Positions 1-7,116 of a stretch of DNA of 10,078 nt are shown here, piece after piece; position 1 is the first letter of the stretch, and each line of letters opens with the position of its first letter. The DNA lies in the NCBI GenBank assembly GCA_021205485.1, contig JAJPXK010000003.1:1-10078 (forward strand), read 5' to 3'. This DNA is from Clostridia bacterium (GTDB lineage: Bacteria > Bacillota > Clostridia > Christensenellales > Borkfalkiaceae). The notes under the pieces were generated by a model. It was not told where the DNA came from. It saw nothing but the letters and a program-made list of their open reading frames with translations, and made no database searches. Both the position numbers and the translations under genes were made by a program.

Positions 1-416
1 CCGCCGCGATAGGCGCCCTTTTGTTAAACGGCGTAGGCGACACTATAAGGGTCTCTATAACGGGCGAGCCCGTAAGGGAAGTGTACGCCGCGAAAAGGCT
101 GCTTCGCTCTTTAGAGCTTGACAAAAACTACGTAAACGTTATCTCCTGCCCTACCTGCGGCAGATGCCGCTGGAGTTCGGCTTCGCTCGCCGAAAAGGTG
201 AACAGGGCGGTGGAAAATATAAACAAACCCCTCACCATAGCCGTAATGGGCTGCGTGGTAAACGGCCCCGGGGAGGCGGCCGACGCCGATATAGGCATAG
301 CGGGGGCGGAGGACTACTGCGTCATCTTCAAAAAGGGCAAGGTGGAACGCCGCGTGGCCGCCGCGGACGCGGAGGCGGAATTTTTAAAGGAGATTGCCGA
401 TATTTTAAATGACTGA
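1..416 (+). CDS. ispG: IspG (GcpE), 4-hydroxy-3-methylbut-2-enyl diphosphate synthase, C-terminal part
   Basis: IspG is the iron-sulfur enzyme of the MEP isoprenoid pathway that reductively converts methylerythritol cyclodiphosphate to HMBPP in the cytoplasm. Only the C-terminal ~138 codons are present; the reading frame is open from base 3, so the gene starts outside the window. Visible hallmarks are GDTIRVSITGEP near the start, the cluster-binding CPTC (Cys codons at 147 and 156), and MGCVVNGPGEA (Cys codon 252, Glu codon 273). These match the three Cys and one Glu known to bind the 4Fe-4S cluster in this family. An extra Cys follows at codon 165. The stop at 414-416 overlaps the next gene by 8 bases, which suggests translational coupling. 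In Clostridia ispG commonly lies just before polC and the rimP-nusA operon. The family assignment is very secure. Confidence 0.96.
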   Translation, partial: AAIGALLLNGVGDTIRVSITGEPVREVYAAKRLLRSLELDKNYVNVISCPTCGRCRWSSASLAEKVNRAVENINKPLTIAVMGCVVNGPGEAADADIGIAGAEDYCVIFKKGKVERRVAAADAEAEFLKEIADILND

Positions 417-1953
417 CGACATTTTAGCTGAGATACATTCCTCCTGCGGAATGAAAAATTCAATAATCGGCGGCATGGCCTTAGACAGGGCGTCTTTGCA
501 GGTGAGCGTCACGCTTATAACCGACAGCGCCTATACCAAAGATGACTACAACATATCTTACGGCGTATTGAGGAAGTACGTTCCTGAGGAATTTTCCCTC
601 GACCTGCAGATTTCCAAAGTGACGCCCGATACGGCCATGGTAAAACGCAAAATTTATACCATAATGAAGGAAAAATTCCCCGCATTGTCGGCATTTTTAG
701 AGGAAAAGGACATTTCGGTAACTAAGACCGACGGCGGGTTTGCCTTCAGCGTAGCCACCGTGCGTTCCCCCGACGGGGCGGCCGAGACGATTAAGGCGGT
801 AGAAAAGGAGCTTAAAAAGCATTTTTGCGGCGACTTTTACGGCAAGGCTGTTAAGGCCGACGTGGACCTTTCCAAAATTAAGGTAGAGACCGAGGAGGCG
901 GAGCCCGAATATGTGTTCGCCCCGAGGACCTTCCCCGTAACAAACTTTTTGCCGATAGAAACCGCTGAGGCCCCCGAAAGGGCGGTGTATATGTCGGACT
1001 ACACTTACGCGAGCGAAAGCACCTACGTATGCGGACGCATTGTAGACATATCCGAACGCGCGTACATAAAACAGAGCACGGGCGAAGAAAAGCCGTATTA
1101 TATCTTCACTTTAAACGACAACACGGGCAACATAGAACTTTCTTACTTCCCCCGCAAAAAATCCATAGACAAAATAAGGGCCCTCGCCGTCGGCGAAAGC
1201 GTAGTGTGCAAATGCCGTTCAGAAAACAAGAAAGACAGGCTTTGGTACACCGCCGTAACCATAGACAGGGGCAGGCAGCCCGAAGATTTCAAAATGGAAA
1301 AGAGGCCTTCAAAGCCCGTTCCCGAAAGGTATCACTGCATAATCCCGCAGCCATTCACCGACTATACTCAGTCCGACTTTTTTACCGACGACACCATTCC
1401 CGACTGCCTTAAAGAGAACACTTTCGTAGTCTTCGATCTGGAGACGACCGGCCTTCAGTCCACCCCTAAAGACGGCGTTATGGACGGAATAATAGAGATA
1501 GGCGCCTATAAAATAACGGGCGGGGCCATAGCCGAAAAATTTTCCACCTTTGTGAACCCCTTAAGGGGGGAGCCCCTTCCCGATAAGATTGTCGAACTTA
1601 CGGGCATAACAGACGAGCAGGTAAATTCCGCCCCCTCGTATAAAGACGTAATGCCCGACTTTGTAAAATTCTGCGACGGCGCCATACTCGTAGGCCACAA
1701 CGTGGTAAACTTTGACTTCCGCTTTGTAGATTACTACGCCAAGTCGTTAGGCTATGAAATTGAAAAAAAGCTTATAGATACATTGTTCCTTTCGCAGAAG
1801 CTTTTGCGGCTCGCCAACTACAAATTGAACACCGTCGCCGAAAAATTCGGCGTAACGTTCAACCACCACAGGGCGGAAGACGACGCCCTGGCCACGGCCA
1901 AGATATTTATAGAGCTTATAAAAATAAAAAAATCTTTGCCTGAGCTGTTATAA
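409..1953 (+). CDS. PolC-like protein lacking PHP and polymerase: N-terminal domain, OB fold and DEDDh 3'-5' exonuclease
   Basis: This 514-residue protein sits where Clostridia usually encode the ~1,400-residue replicative polymerase PolC. Residues ~1-170 resemble in layout the PolC N-terminal domains. A charged linker follows, then an OB fold at ~203-290 (starting TYVCGRIVDI). A DnaQ-type exonuclease fills ~338-514 with the full DEDDh set: D343 and E345 in FDLETTGL, D436 in NFDFRF, H487 and D492 in HRAEDDA. In full PolC the exonuclease is inserted inside a PHP domain that begins with a HLHT-like motif right after the OB fold; no such motif is seen here, and the protein stops just after the exonuclease. 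Only 161 bases separate it from rimP, so the polymerase is not hidden downstream. The linker carries QSDFF at 321-325, like a sliding-clamp binding peptide. ATG 409 is chosen because an in-frame stop lies directly before it; the best Shine-Dalgarno (386-392) is 16 bases away, so coupling to ispG is likely. A proofreading or repair role is inferred. Confidence 0.85.
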   Translation: MTDDILAEIHSSCGMKNSIIGGMALDRASLQVSVTLITDSAYTKDDYNISYGVLRKYVPEEFSLDLQISKVTPDTAMVKRKIYTIMKEKFPALSAFLEEKDISVTKTDGGFAFSVATVRSPDGAAETIKAVEKELKKHFCGDFYGKAVKADVDLSKIKVETEEAEPEYVFAPRTFPVTNFLPIETAEAPERAVYMSDYTYASESTYVCGRIVDISERAYIKQSTGEEKPYYIFTLNDNTGNIELSYFPRKKSIDKIRALAVGESVVCKCRSENKKDRLWYTAVTIDRGRQPEDFKMEKRPSKPVPERYHCIIPQPFTDYTQSDFFTDDTIPDCLKENTFVVFDLETTGLQSTPKDGVMDGIIEIGAYKITGGAIAEKFSTFVNPLRGEPLPDKIVELTGITDEQVNSAPSYKDVMPDFVKFCDGAILVGHNVVNFDFRFVDYYAKSLGYEIEKKLIDTLFLSQKLLRLANYKLNTVAEKFGVTFNHHRAEDDALATAKIFIELIKIKKSLPELL

Positions 1954-1956
1954 ATG

Positions 1957-1985
1957 TTGCAAAATTGCAAACAGTGTGTTATAAT
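1957..1985 (+). promoter_or_regulatory. Sigma-A-type promoter of the rimP-nusA-infB operon
   Basis: A perfect -10 box TATAAT lies at 1980-1985, preceded by TGT at 1977-1979, which gives the extended -10 pattern TGnTATAAT. A -35 box TTGCAA (4 of 6 consensus bases) lies at 1957-1962, leaving an optimal 17-base spacer. It begins just after the stop codon of the exonuclease gene and faces rimP, so it should start the transcript near position 1992. The -35 box is the left half of a small palindrome, TTGCAA-AA-TTGCAA (1957-1970), which could be an operator. The promoter is read from sequence only. Confidence 0.8.
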
Positions 1986-1991
1986 AGTTAA

Positions 1992-2114
1992 GACTTGATA
2001 GTGTAAAGACGATTGAGTGCCTCGCGGCACTCAATAATTCTTATATAGGGGAAATTGCCGCTTAGAACAGCGGCGGCGAGCCTATAACAATATTAGCTTT
2101 CAAAGGGGTCAGTT
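1992..2114 (+). promoter_or_regulatory. Structured 5' leader of the rimP-nusA-infB mRNA
   Basis: About 120 bases separate the predicted transcription start from the rimP ATG, and there is no ATG-started reading frame in between. The stretch holds a strong 10-bp hairpin (2012-2035). Further on, TATAGG (2044-2049) can pair with CCTATA (2081-2086), enclosing a second hairpin GCCGCT-TAGAAC-AGCGGC (2057-2074). The Shine-Dalgarno AAAGGGG (2102-2108) follows. Leaders with control roles precede this operon in several bacteria, but I cannot assign this one to a named RNA family. Possible roles are autoregulation by an operon product, attenuation, or mRNA stabilisation; the function is inferred only. 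Confidence 0.55.
2012..2035 (+). other. Perfect 10-bp hairpin in the rimP leader
   Basis: ATTGAGTGCC (2012-2021) and GGCACTCAAT (2026-2035) are exact reverse complements around the loop TCGC. The following bases (AATTCTTATAT) contain only scattered T, so this is a poor intrinsic terminator; it would more naturally act as an attenuator needing a factor, a processing site, or a 5' stabiliser. It lies about 20 bases after the predicted transcription start. Confidence 0.6.
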
Positions 2115-2573
2115 ATGCAGATTAAACCTATAGAAGAAATCCGCAAGTTTTTTGAAGATATGGCCCGCCCTATGCAGATAGAGGTGGTAGACGTAGAGTT
2201 TGACAATAAAAACAATACCCTCACCGTGTTTATAGAGACCGAGGACGGCGTTGATCTGGATACATGCGAAAAATTCCATAACGCCATTATGGACCCTATT
2301 GACGAGCTTGACCCTACTTACGGCGCGGCGTATACGTTGAACGTATCAAGCCCCGGGCTTGACAGGCCCTTCAAAACGCAGAGGGATTTTGAACGCAACC
2401 TCGGCGAGGATGTGGAAGTAAAGCTCTACGCCCCCTTAAAAGGCAAAAAGTTTTTAGAAGGAACGCTTACGGGCTTCGACGAACATTCGGTAACTATACT
2501 TACCGCAAAGGGCGAAGAAAAGATAAACCGTACAAAAATAGCGAAAATAAGCAAAGCCGTAAAATTTGAATAA
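2115..2573 (+). CDS. rimP: RimP, ribosome maturation factor for the 30S subunit
   Basis: RimP (YlxS) binds the assembling 30S subunit and helps late maturation around S12 and the central pseudoknot. The 152-residue length is normal for the family. Residues ~1-85 form the N-terminal alpha/beta domain ending in the signature SSPGLDRP (78-85); the rest is the small SH3-like beta-barrel domain (GEDVEVKLY onward). The start at 2115 is supported by AAAGGGG (2102-2108) at suitable distance. It is the first gene after the promoter and leader, and is followed after 52 bases by nusA, the conserved order in bacteria. Nothing unusual is seen in the protein. Confidence 0.95.
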   Translation: MQIKPIEEIRKFFEDMARPMQIEVVDVEFDNKNNTLTVFIETEDGVDLDTCEKFHNAIMDPIDELDPTYGAAYTLNVSSPGLDRPFKTQRDFERNLGEDVEVKLYAPLKGKKFLEGTLTGFDEHSVTILTAKGEEKINRTKIAKISKAVKFE

Positions 2574-2625
2574 CGCGGCGACTATAATAAATAAATTACG
2601 CATTATTATCACAGGAGAATTGGCA

Positions 2626-3732
2626 ATGATTAACAAAGATTTTTTCCTTGCTCTCGACGAGCTTGAAAAAACAAAGGGAATCCCCCGCGAAGTATTTATG
2701 GAGGCATTGGAAAACGCCCTCATCTCGGCTTGTAAAAAGCAGTACGCGGGCGCTGTCGGTGACGTTGAGTTAAGGTTCAACGAAGAAAAGGGCTCTATGG
2801 AGTTCTATACCTACAAGACCGTAGTCGGCGAGGTTACAGACCGCGAAAAGGAAATCTCTCTGGAAGACGCCCGCCAGATAAAAAAATCGGTAAAGGAAGG
2901 CGACAAACTCTACGAAAAGCTTGTGCCTAAAGATTTTTCGCGTATCGCGGCGCAGACGGCTAAGCAGGTAATAATGCAGAAGCTCCGCGAAACCGAACGC
3001 GACGCCGCCATGAGCGAATTTGCCGACAAAGAGGGCACCCTGATGGTAGGCGTTATAAGGAAGAAAGACGCTAAAAACGTTTACGTAGACCTCGGCAACG
3101 GCCAGATAGAGGGCATTATGATGCCTTCTGACCAGGTATACGGCGAAAAGTACGAAGTAAACGACAAAATAAAGGTATACGTAAAAAAGGTCAAAAACGG
3201 ATACAACGGGGCTCACGTTCTGGTAAGCCGTTCTTCCCCCGGGCTCGTCCGCAAATTGTTTGAAGAAGAAGTGCCCGAAATAAAGCAGGGCACCGTGGTT
3301 ATTAAAGAAATCAGCCGCGAAGCGGGGGCCCGTTCCAAAATGGCAATCTATTCGGAAGATCCCCGCATAGACGCGATAGGCGCCTGCGTAGGCAACAAGG
3401 GATCAAGGGTAAACGCCGTCGTTTCAGAACTTGGCGGCGAAAAGGTAGACATCATCCCCTGGAGCGAAAATCCCCTTGAATTTATTGCCAAGGCCCTTTC
3501 GCCCGCGAAGGTCATTTCGGTAACTCAGTTAGACGGCGAAAAGACGGCCATGGCCGTGGTTCCCGACGATAAACTTTCGCTCGCCATAGGCAAAGACGGG
3601 CAGAACGCCCGCCTCGCCGTAAGGCTTACGGGCTGGAAGATAGACGTAAAGAGCCTTTCGGCCGCCACAAAACTCGGCATGGTTCCTATGGCCGAAGAAG
3701 AGGGCGAGGAGCCCCCGCAGGAAGAGGAATAA
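2626..3732 (+). CDS. nusA: NusA, transcription elongation, termination and antitermination factor
   Basis: NusA binds RNA polymerase and nascent RNA, influencing pausing, intrinsic termination and antitermination. The 368-residue protein has the short Gram-positive layout: N-terminal polymerase-binding domain (~1-125), S1 domain (~134-202), KH1 with GNKG at 256-259, KH2 with GKDG at 322-325, and a short acidic tail of mostly Glu at 356-368. It lacks the C-terminal acidic repeats of proteobacterial NusA. The frame is open up to an ATG at 2566, but ATG 2626 is preferred: it has AGGAG at 2613-2617 with an 8-base spacer and the protein then begins like the family (MINKDFFLALDELEK). The stop shares one base with the ATG of rnpM. 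NusA often autoregulates its operon, which fits the leader upstream of rimP. Confidence 0.96.
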   Translation: MINKDFFLALDELEKTKGIPREVFMEALENALISACKKQYAGAVGDVELRFNEEKGSMEFYTYKTVVGEVTDREKEISLEDARQIKKSVKEGDKLYEKLVPKDFSRIAAQTAKQVIMQKLRETERDAAMSEFADKEGTLMVGVIRKKDAKNVYVDLGNGQIEGIMMPSDQVYGEKYEVNDKIKVYVKKVKNGYNGAHVLVSRSSPGLVRKLFEEEVPEIKQGTVVIKEISREAGARSKMAIYSEDPRIDAIGACVGNKGSRVNAVVSELGGEKVDIIPWSENPLEFIAKALSPAKVISVTQLDGEKTAMAVVPDDKLSLAIGKDGQNARLAVRLTGWKIDVKSLSAATKLGMVPMAEEEGEEPPQEEE

Positions 3733-4007
3733 TGCCTAAGACAAAAAAAATCCCTTTAAGGCAGTGCATAGCTTGCCGCGAGCTTAAAGAAAAGAGAGAG
3801 ATGCTCCGCATAGTGAAGAACTCTCAGGGGGAGATTTTCCTCGATTTTTCGTCCAAGGCGGCGGGCAGGGGCGCGTACATCTGCGACAACTCCGACTGCG
3901 TTAAAAAACTGATAAAGCAAAAACTTATAAACAAAGTGTTCTCCTGCGAGGTGCCTAAAGAGGTCTACTTACGCATAGAGGAGGAGTATTTTGGAAAACA
4001 AAGCTAA
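3732..4007 (+). CDS. rnpM: RnpM (YlxR), RNA-binding modulator of RNase P
   Basis: This 91-residue protein belongs to the YlxR family, small nucleic-acid-binding proteins encoded between nusA and infB. The Bacillus subtilis member has been described as a modulator of RNase P activity. Family signatures are RQCIACRE near the start (Cys 12 and 15), GRGAYIC (45-51) and a C-terminal basic helix. Cys 51 and Cys 56 could complete a four-Cys set with the CxxC pair; metal binding is only a possibility. The ATG overlaps the nusA stop in a TAATG arrangement, so translation is probably coupled. Its end overlaps ylxQ by 17 bases. Confidence 0.93.
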   Translation: MPKTKKIPLRQCIACRELKEKREMLRIVKNSQGEIFLDFSSKAAGRGAYICDNSDCVKKLIKQKLINKVFSCEVPKEVYLRIEEEYFGKQS

Positions 4008-4311
4008 GGCAGAAACATTCATAGGCTTCTGCGTAAGGGCCCGCAAGATAACCATAGGCGCAGGGGCGGTAGACTGCCTTAAAAAGGACGTTTACCTTAT
4101 ACTGGTCTGTTCAACGGCGTCGCAAAACTGCCTGTCGCTCGCAAAAAAATTTGCAAGAAGGCACGGCTGCCCGCTTATGCTGTGCGTAAACGGGTTAGAA
4201 AACGCCGTACACAAGGCGGGGGCAAAGATTGCCGCCGTGCGCGATAAAAACCTCGCCGCGGCCATATGTACCAACGCAGACAAAAATTTTCAATTAATCC
4301 CGGAGGCATAA
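3991..4311 (+). CDS. ylxQ: YlxQ, L7Ae-family RNA-binding protein
   Basis: YlxQ is a small protein of the L7Ae/L30e/S12e/Gadd45 fold, a family that binds kink-turn RNA; its exact target in bacteria is not settled. The 106 residues start ENKAKAETFIGFCVRARKI and continue with the typical GAGAV segment (24-28) and alternating strands and helices. The start is a TTG at 3991, supported by GAGGAGG (3978-3984) with a 6-base spacer, all lying inside the end of rnpM. The TTG start and 17-base overlap suggest low, coupled translation. It sits in the conserved place between rnpM and infB. Confidence 0.9.
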   Translation: MENKAKAETFIGFCVRARKITIGAGAVDCLKKDVYLILVCSTASQNCLSLAKKFARRHGCPLMLCVNGLENAVHKAGAKIAAVRDKNLAAAICTNADKNFQLIPEA

Positions 4312-4319
4312 TTCAGTTT

Positions 4320-7088
4320 ATGGCACAAAAATACGAAAATGCAGAAAACATCGGCAAAATGGTATCGGAAGACAAGATTTCTGGTCTCTCTAAAAAGGTA
4401 AACGCCACCGAGCGCAAGCTTACCGATATTATAAAAAAGCTGACGGATATGGAAAGCGCCGCGCAAGCTGCTAAAAAGGCTCAGCGCGCCCTCGAGGCGG
4501 CCGAAGCCGAAAAAAAGCAGGGGGAACCCGAACAGCCTGCCGCCGAGCCTGAAGCAAAACAGCCTCCTAAGACGGAAGAAAAGCCTGCGGCCGAAGTTAA
4601 ACCCGCCGAGGCTCCCGCGGAAAAGGTTGAAAAGAAGGAGCCCGAGGCCGTAAAGGCAGAGGCTAAGCCCGCCGAGGCAAAACCCGAAGAGAAAAAGCCC
4701 GAGGAAGCCAAGGCTCAGGCCCCTGTAAAGGAGGCTAAAAAGCCCGAAGAAAAAAAGGCTGAAGCCCCTGCGGGCGATAAACCTGCGCCCGCTAAGGACA
4801 AAAAGCCCGACAATCCCGCGCAAAAACCCGCGGAAGGCAAGGCGGACAATCAAAAAGGCCCTAAGGCGGAGCCTCAGAAGGCTAAGCCTGCAGAGCCGCC
4901 TAAGCCTACATTCAAATCGCCCGTAATAAGGCACATAGACCCTCCCGTACGCCCCGCGCCGACAAAACCGCAGAAGAAAAGCGGCGAAAACAAGACCTTT
5001 GTAAACAAGGATAACCGTCCGCCCCGCGGCGACAAAAACCGTCCCGCTCAGGGCCAGGGCAACAACCGCCCGACGCAAAACGGCAGGCCTTCGTTAAGGC
5101 CCGCGCCCGCGCCAGCGGCGATTCCCGCAAAGCCTAACAAAAATTTCGGCCCCGACAAAAAGAAGGGCGCTTTCGAGCGTACTTACGTAGAGAAAGAAAA
5201 GCGGCCTATGAATAAGCGTTCGCTGCAAAAACAGCAGGGCGCCAGCGTTTCGGACTTCGACGAAGACCGCAGCGTATACCGCAAACAGCGTAAAAAGGGA
5301 GCCGCCAAACAGACGACTCAGTTTATAAAGATAGAACACGCGATAGTTACTTCGGATAACATTCCTATAAAGGTTCTGTCCGAAAAATTAGGCATATCCG
5401 CAGTGGAAATTACAAAACGCCTCTTTAAAGACGGCATAACCACCACCGTAAACGGCTCTATAGACTACGAGACGGCATTTATGATAGCCGCAGATTTAGG
5501 CATAGAGCTTGAATACAAGCCCGAAAAGACTGCGGAAGAAATTCTTACCGAAAAACAGGCCGACACGGTGGAAGAGATTGAAAGCCTTGTTCCCCGCGCC
5601 CCCGTGGTTACCGTTATGGGCCACGTAGACCACGGCAAGACTTCCCTTCTGGACTATATAAGAAAGTCCAACGTAACCGAAGGCGAGGCTGGCGGCATCA
5701 CGCAGCACATAGGCGCCTACACGGTTACGGCGGCGGGCAAAAAGATAACGTTTATAGACACCCCGGGGCACGAAGCCTTTACGGCGATGAGGGCGAGGGG
5801 CGCTCAGGTTACCGATATAGTAATACTCGTCGTCGCGGCAGACGACGGCATAATGCCTCAGACTGTAGAGGCGATAAACCACGCCAAGGCGGCGGATGTA
5901 TCTATAATAGTCGCCGTAAACAAGATGGATAAGGTCGGGGCAGACCTCAACAAAGTAAAGCAGGACCTTACCAACTACGGCCTCGTTCCCGAAGAATGGG
6001 GCGGCGACACCATAGTATGCCCCGTTTCGGCGAAGACGGGCGAAGGGGTGGACGCCCTTTTAGAGAACGTCTTGCTCGTAGCCGAAATGAAGGAGCTTTT
6101 GGCTAACCCTGCGAGGGAAGCGAGGGGCGCCATTATAGAAGCTAAGCTTGATAAAGGCATGGGCCCTATGGCGAGCGTTCTCATACAGAACGGTACGCTC
6201 CATACCGGCGACAATATAATTTCCGGCACCATCACGGGCAGAGTCCGCGCCATGATAGACGACAAGGGCAAACAGGTAAAAGAAGCCGGCCCCTCTACGG
6301 CAGTATCGGTGCTCGGCTTTGAGGAAGTTCCTAACGCGGGCGACAGCATTTTCGCCGTTTCGCAGGAGCTTGTAAAGCAGGTAGCCGAAGAACGCAAACG
6401 CAAAGAGAGCGAGGCGAGGGCGGCGCAGACATCCAAAGTTTCCCTCGACGATATATTCGGAAAGATTTCCGAAGGCAATATGAAGAATCTCAACCTTATA
6501 ATAAAGGGCGACGTTCAGGGCTCGGTAGAGGCAGTAAAGCAGTCGGTTTTGAAACTTTCCAACGAAGAAGTCACTGTAAAAGTTATCCACAGCGGCGCGG
6601 GCGCCGTTACGGAAACGGACGTAATGCTCGCCGATTCTTCCAACGCGATAATTCTCGCGTTCAACGTCCGCCCCGACAGCAAGGCCAAAGCCCTGGCCGA
6701 ACGCAGCAAGGTGGATATCCGCACCTACCGCATAATATACGACCTGCTTGACGATATGCAGGCTGCGCTCAAGGGCATGCTTACGCCTAAGTACCAGGAA
6801 GTTTACATCGGCAAATGCGAAGTCCGCCAGACGTTCAAAATTACGGGCGTCGGCAATATCGCGGGCTGCTACGTGCTTGACGGCAAGATTATAAGGGGCG
6901 GAAAGCTCCGCATCTACCGCGAAAACGTACTTATCGTAGAGGGCAACGTGCAGCAGCTTAAACGCTTTAAAGACGACGTTAAAGAAGTCAACTACGGCTT
7001 TGAATGCGGCTGCGCCATAGAAGGTTTCAACGATATAAAAATCGGCGATATTATCGAGTGCTATATGATTCAGGAAATCAAGCAATAA
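4320..7088 (+). CDS. infB: Translation initiation factor IF-2
   Basis: IF2 is the GTPase that places initiator fMet-tRNA on the 30S subunit and promotes 50S joining. The 922-residue protein has a low-complexity N-terminal region: ~45-200 is almost entirely Lys, Glu, Ala and Pro, followed by an Arg/Asn/Pro-rich basic stretch to ~330. The IF2-N domain starts near 334. The GTPase domain has G1 GHVDHGKTS from 434, G2 GGITQHIG, G3 DTPGH from 480, G4 NKMDK 534-538 and G5 SAK 570-572. Domains II, III and the tRNA-binding domain IV complete the C-terminus. ATG 4320 gives MAQKYENAENIG. The Shine-Dalgarno GGAGG (4302-4306) lies 13 bases away, rather far, and an ATG at 4266 and an ATT at 4311 are in frame, so the exact start is uncertain. 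ylxQ ends 8 bases upstream. Confidence 0.96.
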   Translation: MAQKYENAENIGKMVSEDKISGLSKKVNATERKLTDIIKKLTDMESAAQAAKKAQRALEAAEAEKKQGEPEQPAAEPEAKQPPKTEEKPAAEVKPAEAPAEKVEKKEPEAVKAEAKPAEAKPEEKKPEEAKAQAPVKEAKKPEEKKAEAPAGDKPAPAKDKKPDNPAQKPAEGKADNQKGPKAEPQKAKPAEPPKPTFKSPVIRHIDPPVRPAPTKPQKKSGENKTFVNKDNRPPRGDKNRPAQGQGNNRPTQNGRPSLRPAPAPAAIPAKPNKNFGPDKKKGAFERTYVEKEKRPMNKRSLQKQQGASVSDFDEDRSVYRKQRKKGAAKQTTQFIKIEHAIVTSDNIPIKVLSEKLGISAVEITKRLFKDGITTTVNGSIDYETAFMIAADLGIELEYKPEKTAEEILTEKQADTVEEIESLVPRAPVVTVMGHVDHGKTSLLDYIRKSNVTEGEAGGITQHIGAYTVTAAGKKITFIDTPGHEAFTAMRARGAQVTDIVILVVAADDGIMPQTVEAINHAKAADVSIIVAVNKMDKVGADLNKVKQDLTNYGLVPEEWGGDTIVCPVSAKTGEGVDALLENVLLVAEMKELLANPAREARGAIIEAKLDKGMGPMASVLIQNGTLHTGDNIISGTITGRVRAMIDDKGKQVKEAGPSTAVSVLGFEEVPNAGDSIFAVSQELVKQVAEERKRKESEARAAQTSKVSLDDIFGKISEGNMKNLNLIIKGDVQGSVEAVKQSVLKLSNEEVTVKVIHSGAGAVTETDVMLADSSNAIILAFNVRPDSKAKALAERSKVDIRTYRIIYDLLDDMQAALKGMLTPKYQEVYIGKCEVRQTFKITGVGNIAGCYVLDGKIIRGGKLRIYRENVLIVEGNVQQLKRFKDDVKEVNYGFECGCAIEGFNDIKIGDIIECYMIQEIKQ

Positions 7089-7116
7089 TATAAGCTTTTA
7101 TAAACTTCGCAATACT

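Noticed and set aside
1954..1998. Short reading frame that could be a leader peptide before rimP.
   Set aside because: Its ATG lies upstream of the -35 and -10 boxes, so it would not be in the transcript from that promoter, and it has no Shine-Dalgarno.
2583..2588. TATAAT just upstream of nusA as a second promoter.
   Set aside because: No acceptable -35 box lies 16-18 bases upstream; the nearest TTGAAT is only 11 bases away. The gap is A/T-rich, so a chance match is likely.
2566..2625. Upstream ATG giving NusA 20 extra residues.
   Set aside because: It has no ribosome binding site, overlaps rimP, and adds residues absent from the family; AGGAG before ATG 2626 decides the start.
4290..5078. 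Long open frame on the minus strand opposite the start of infB.
   Set aside because: It mirrors the low-complexity Lys/Glu/Ala/Pro codons of IF2, which rarely produce stops in antisense; its product is a Leu/Arg/Gly/Phe-rich string with no domain.
6060..7085. 341-codon open frame on the minus strand opposite infB.
   Set aside because: The plus strand encodes the well-conserved IF2 C-terminal domains; the antisense product shows no recognisable family and no ribosome binding site was seen.
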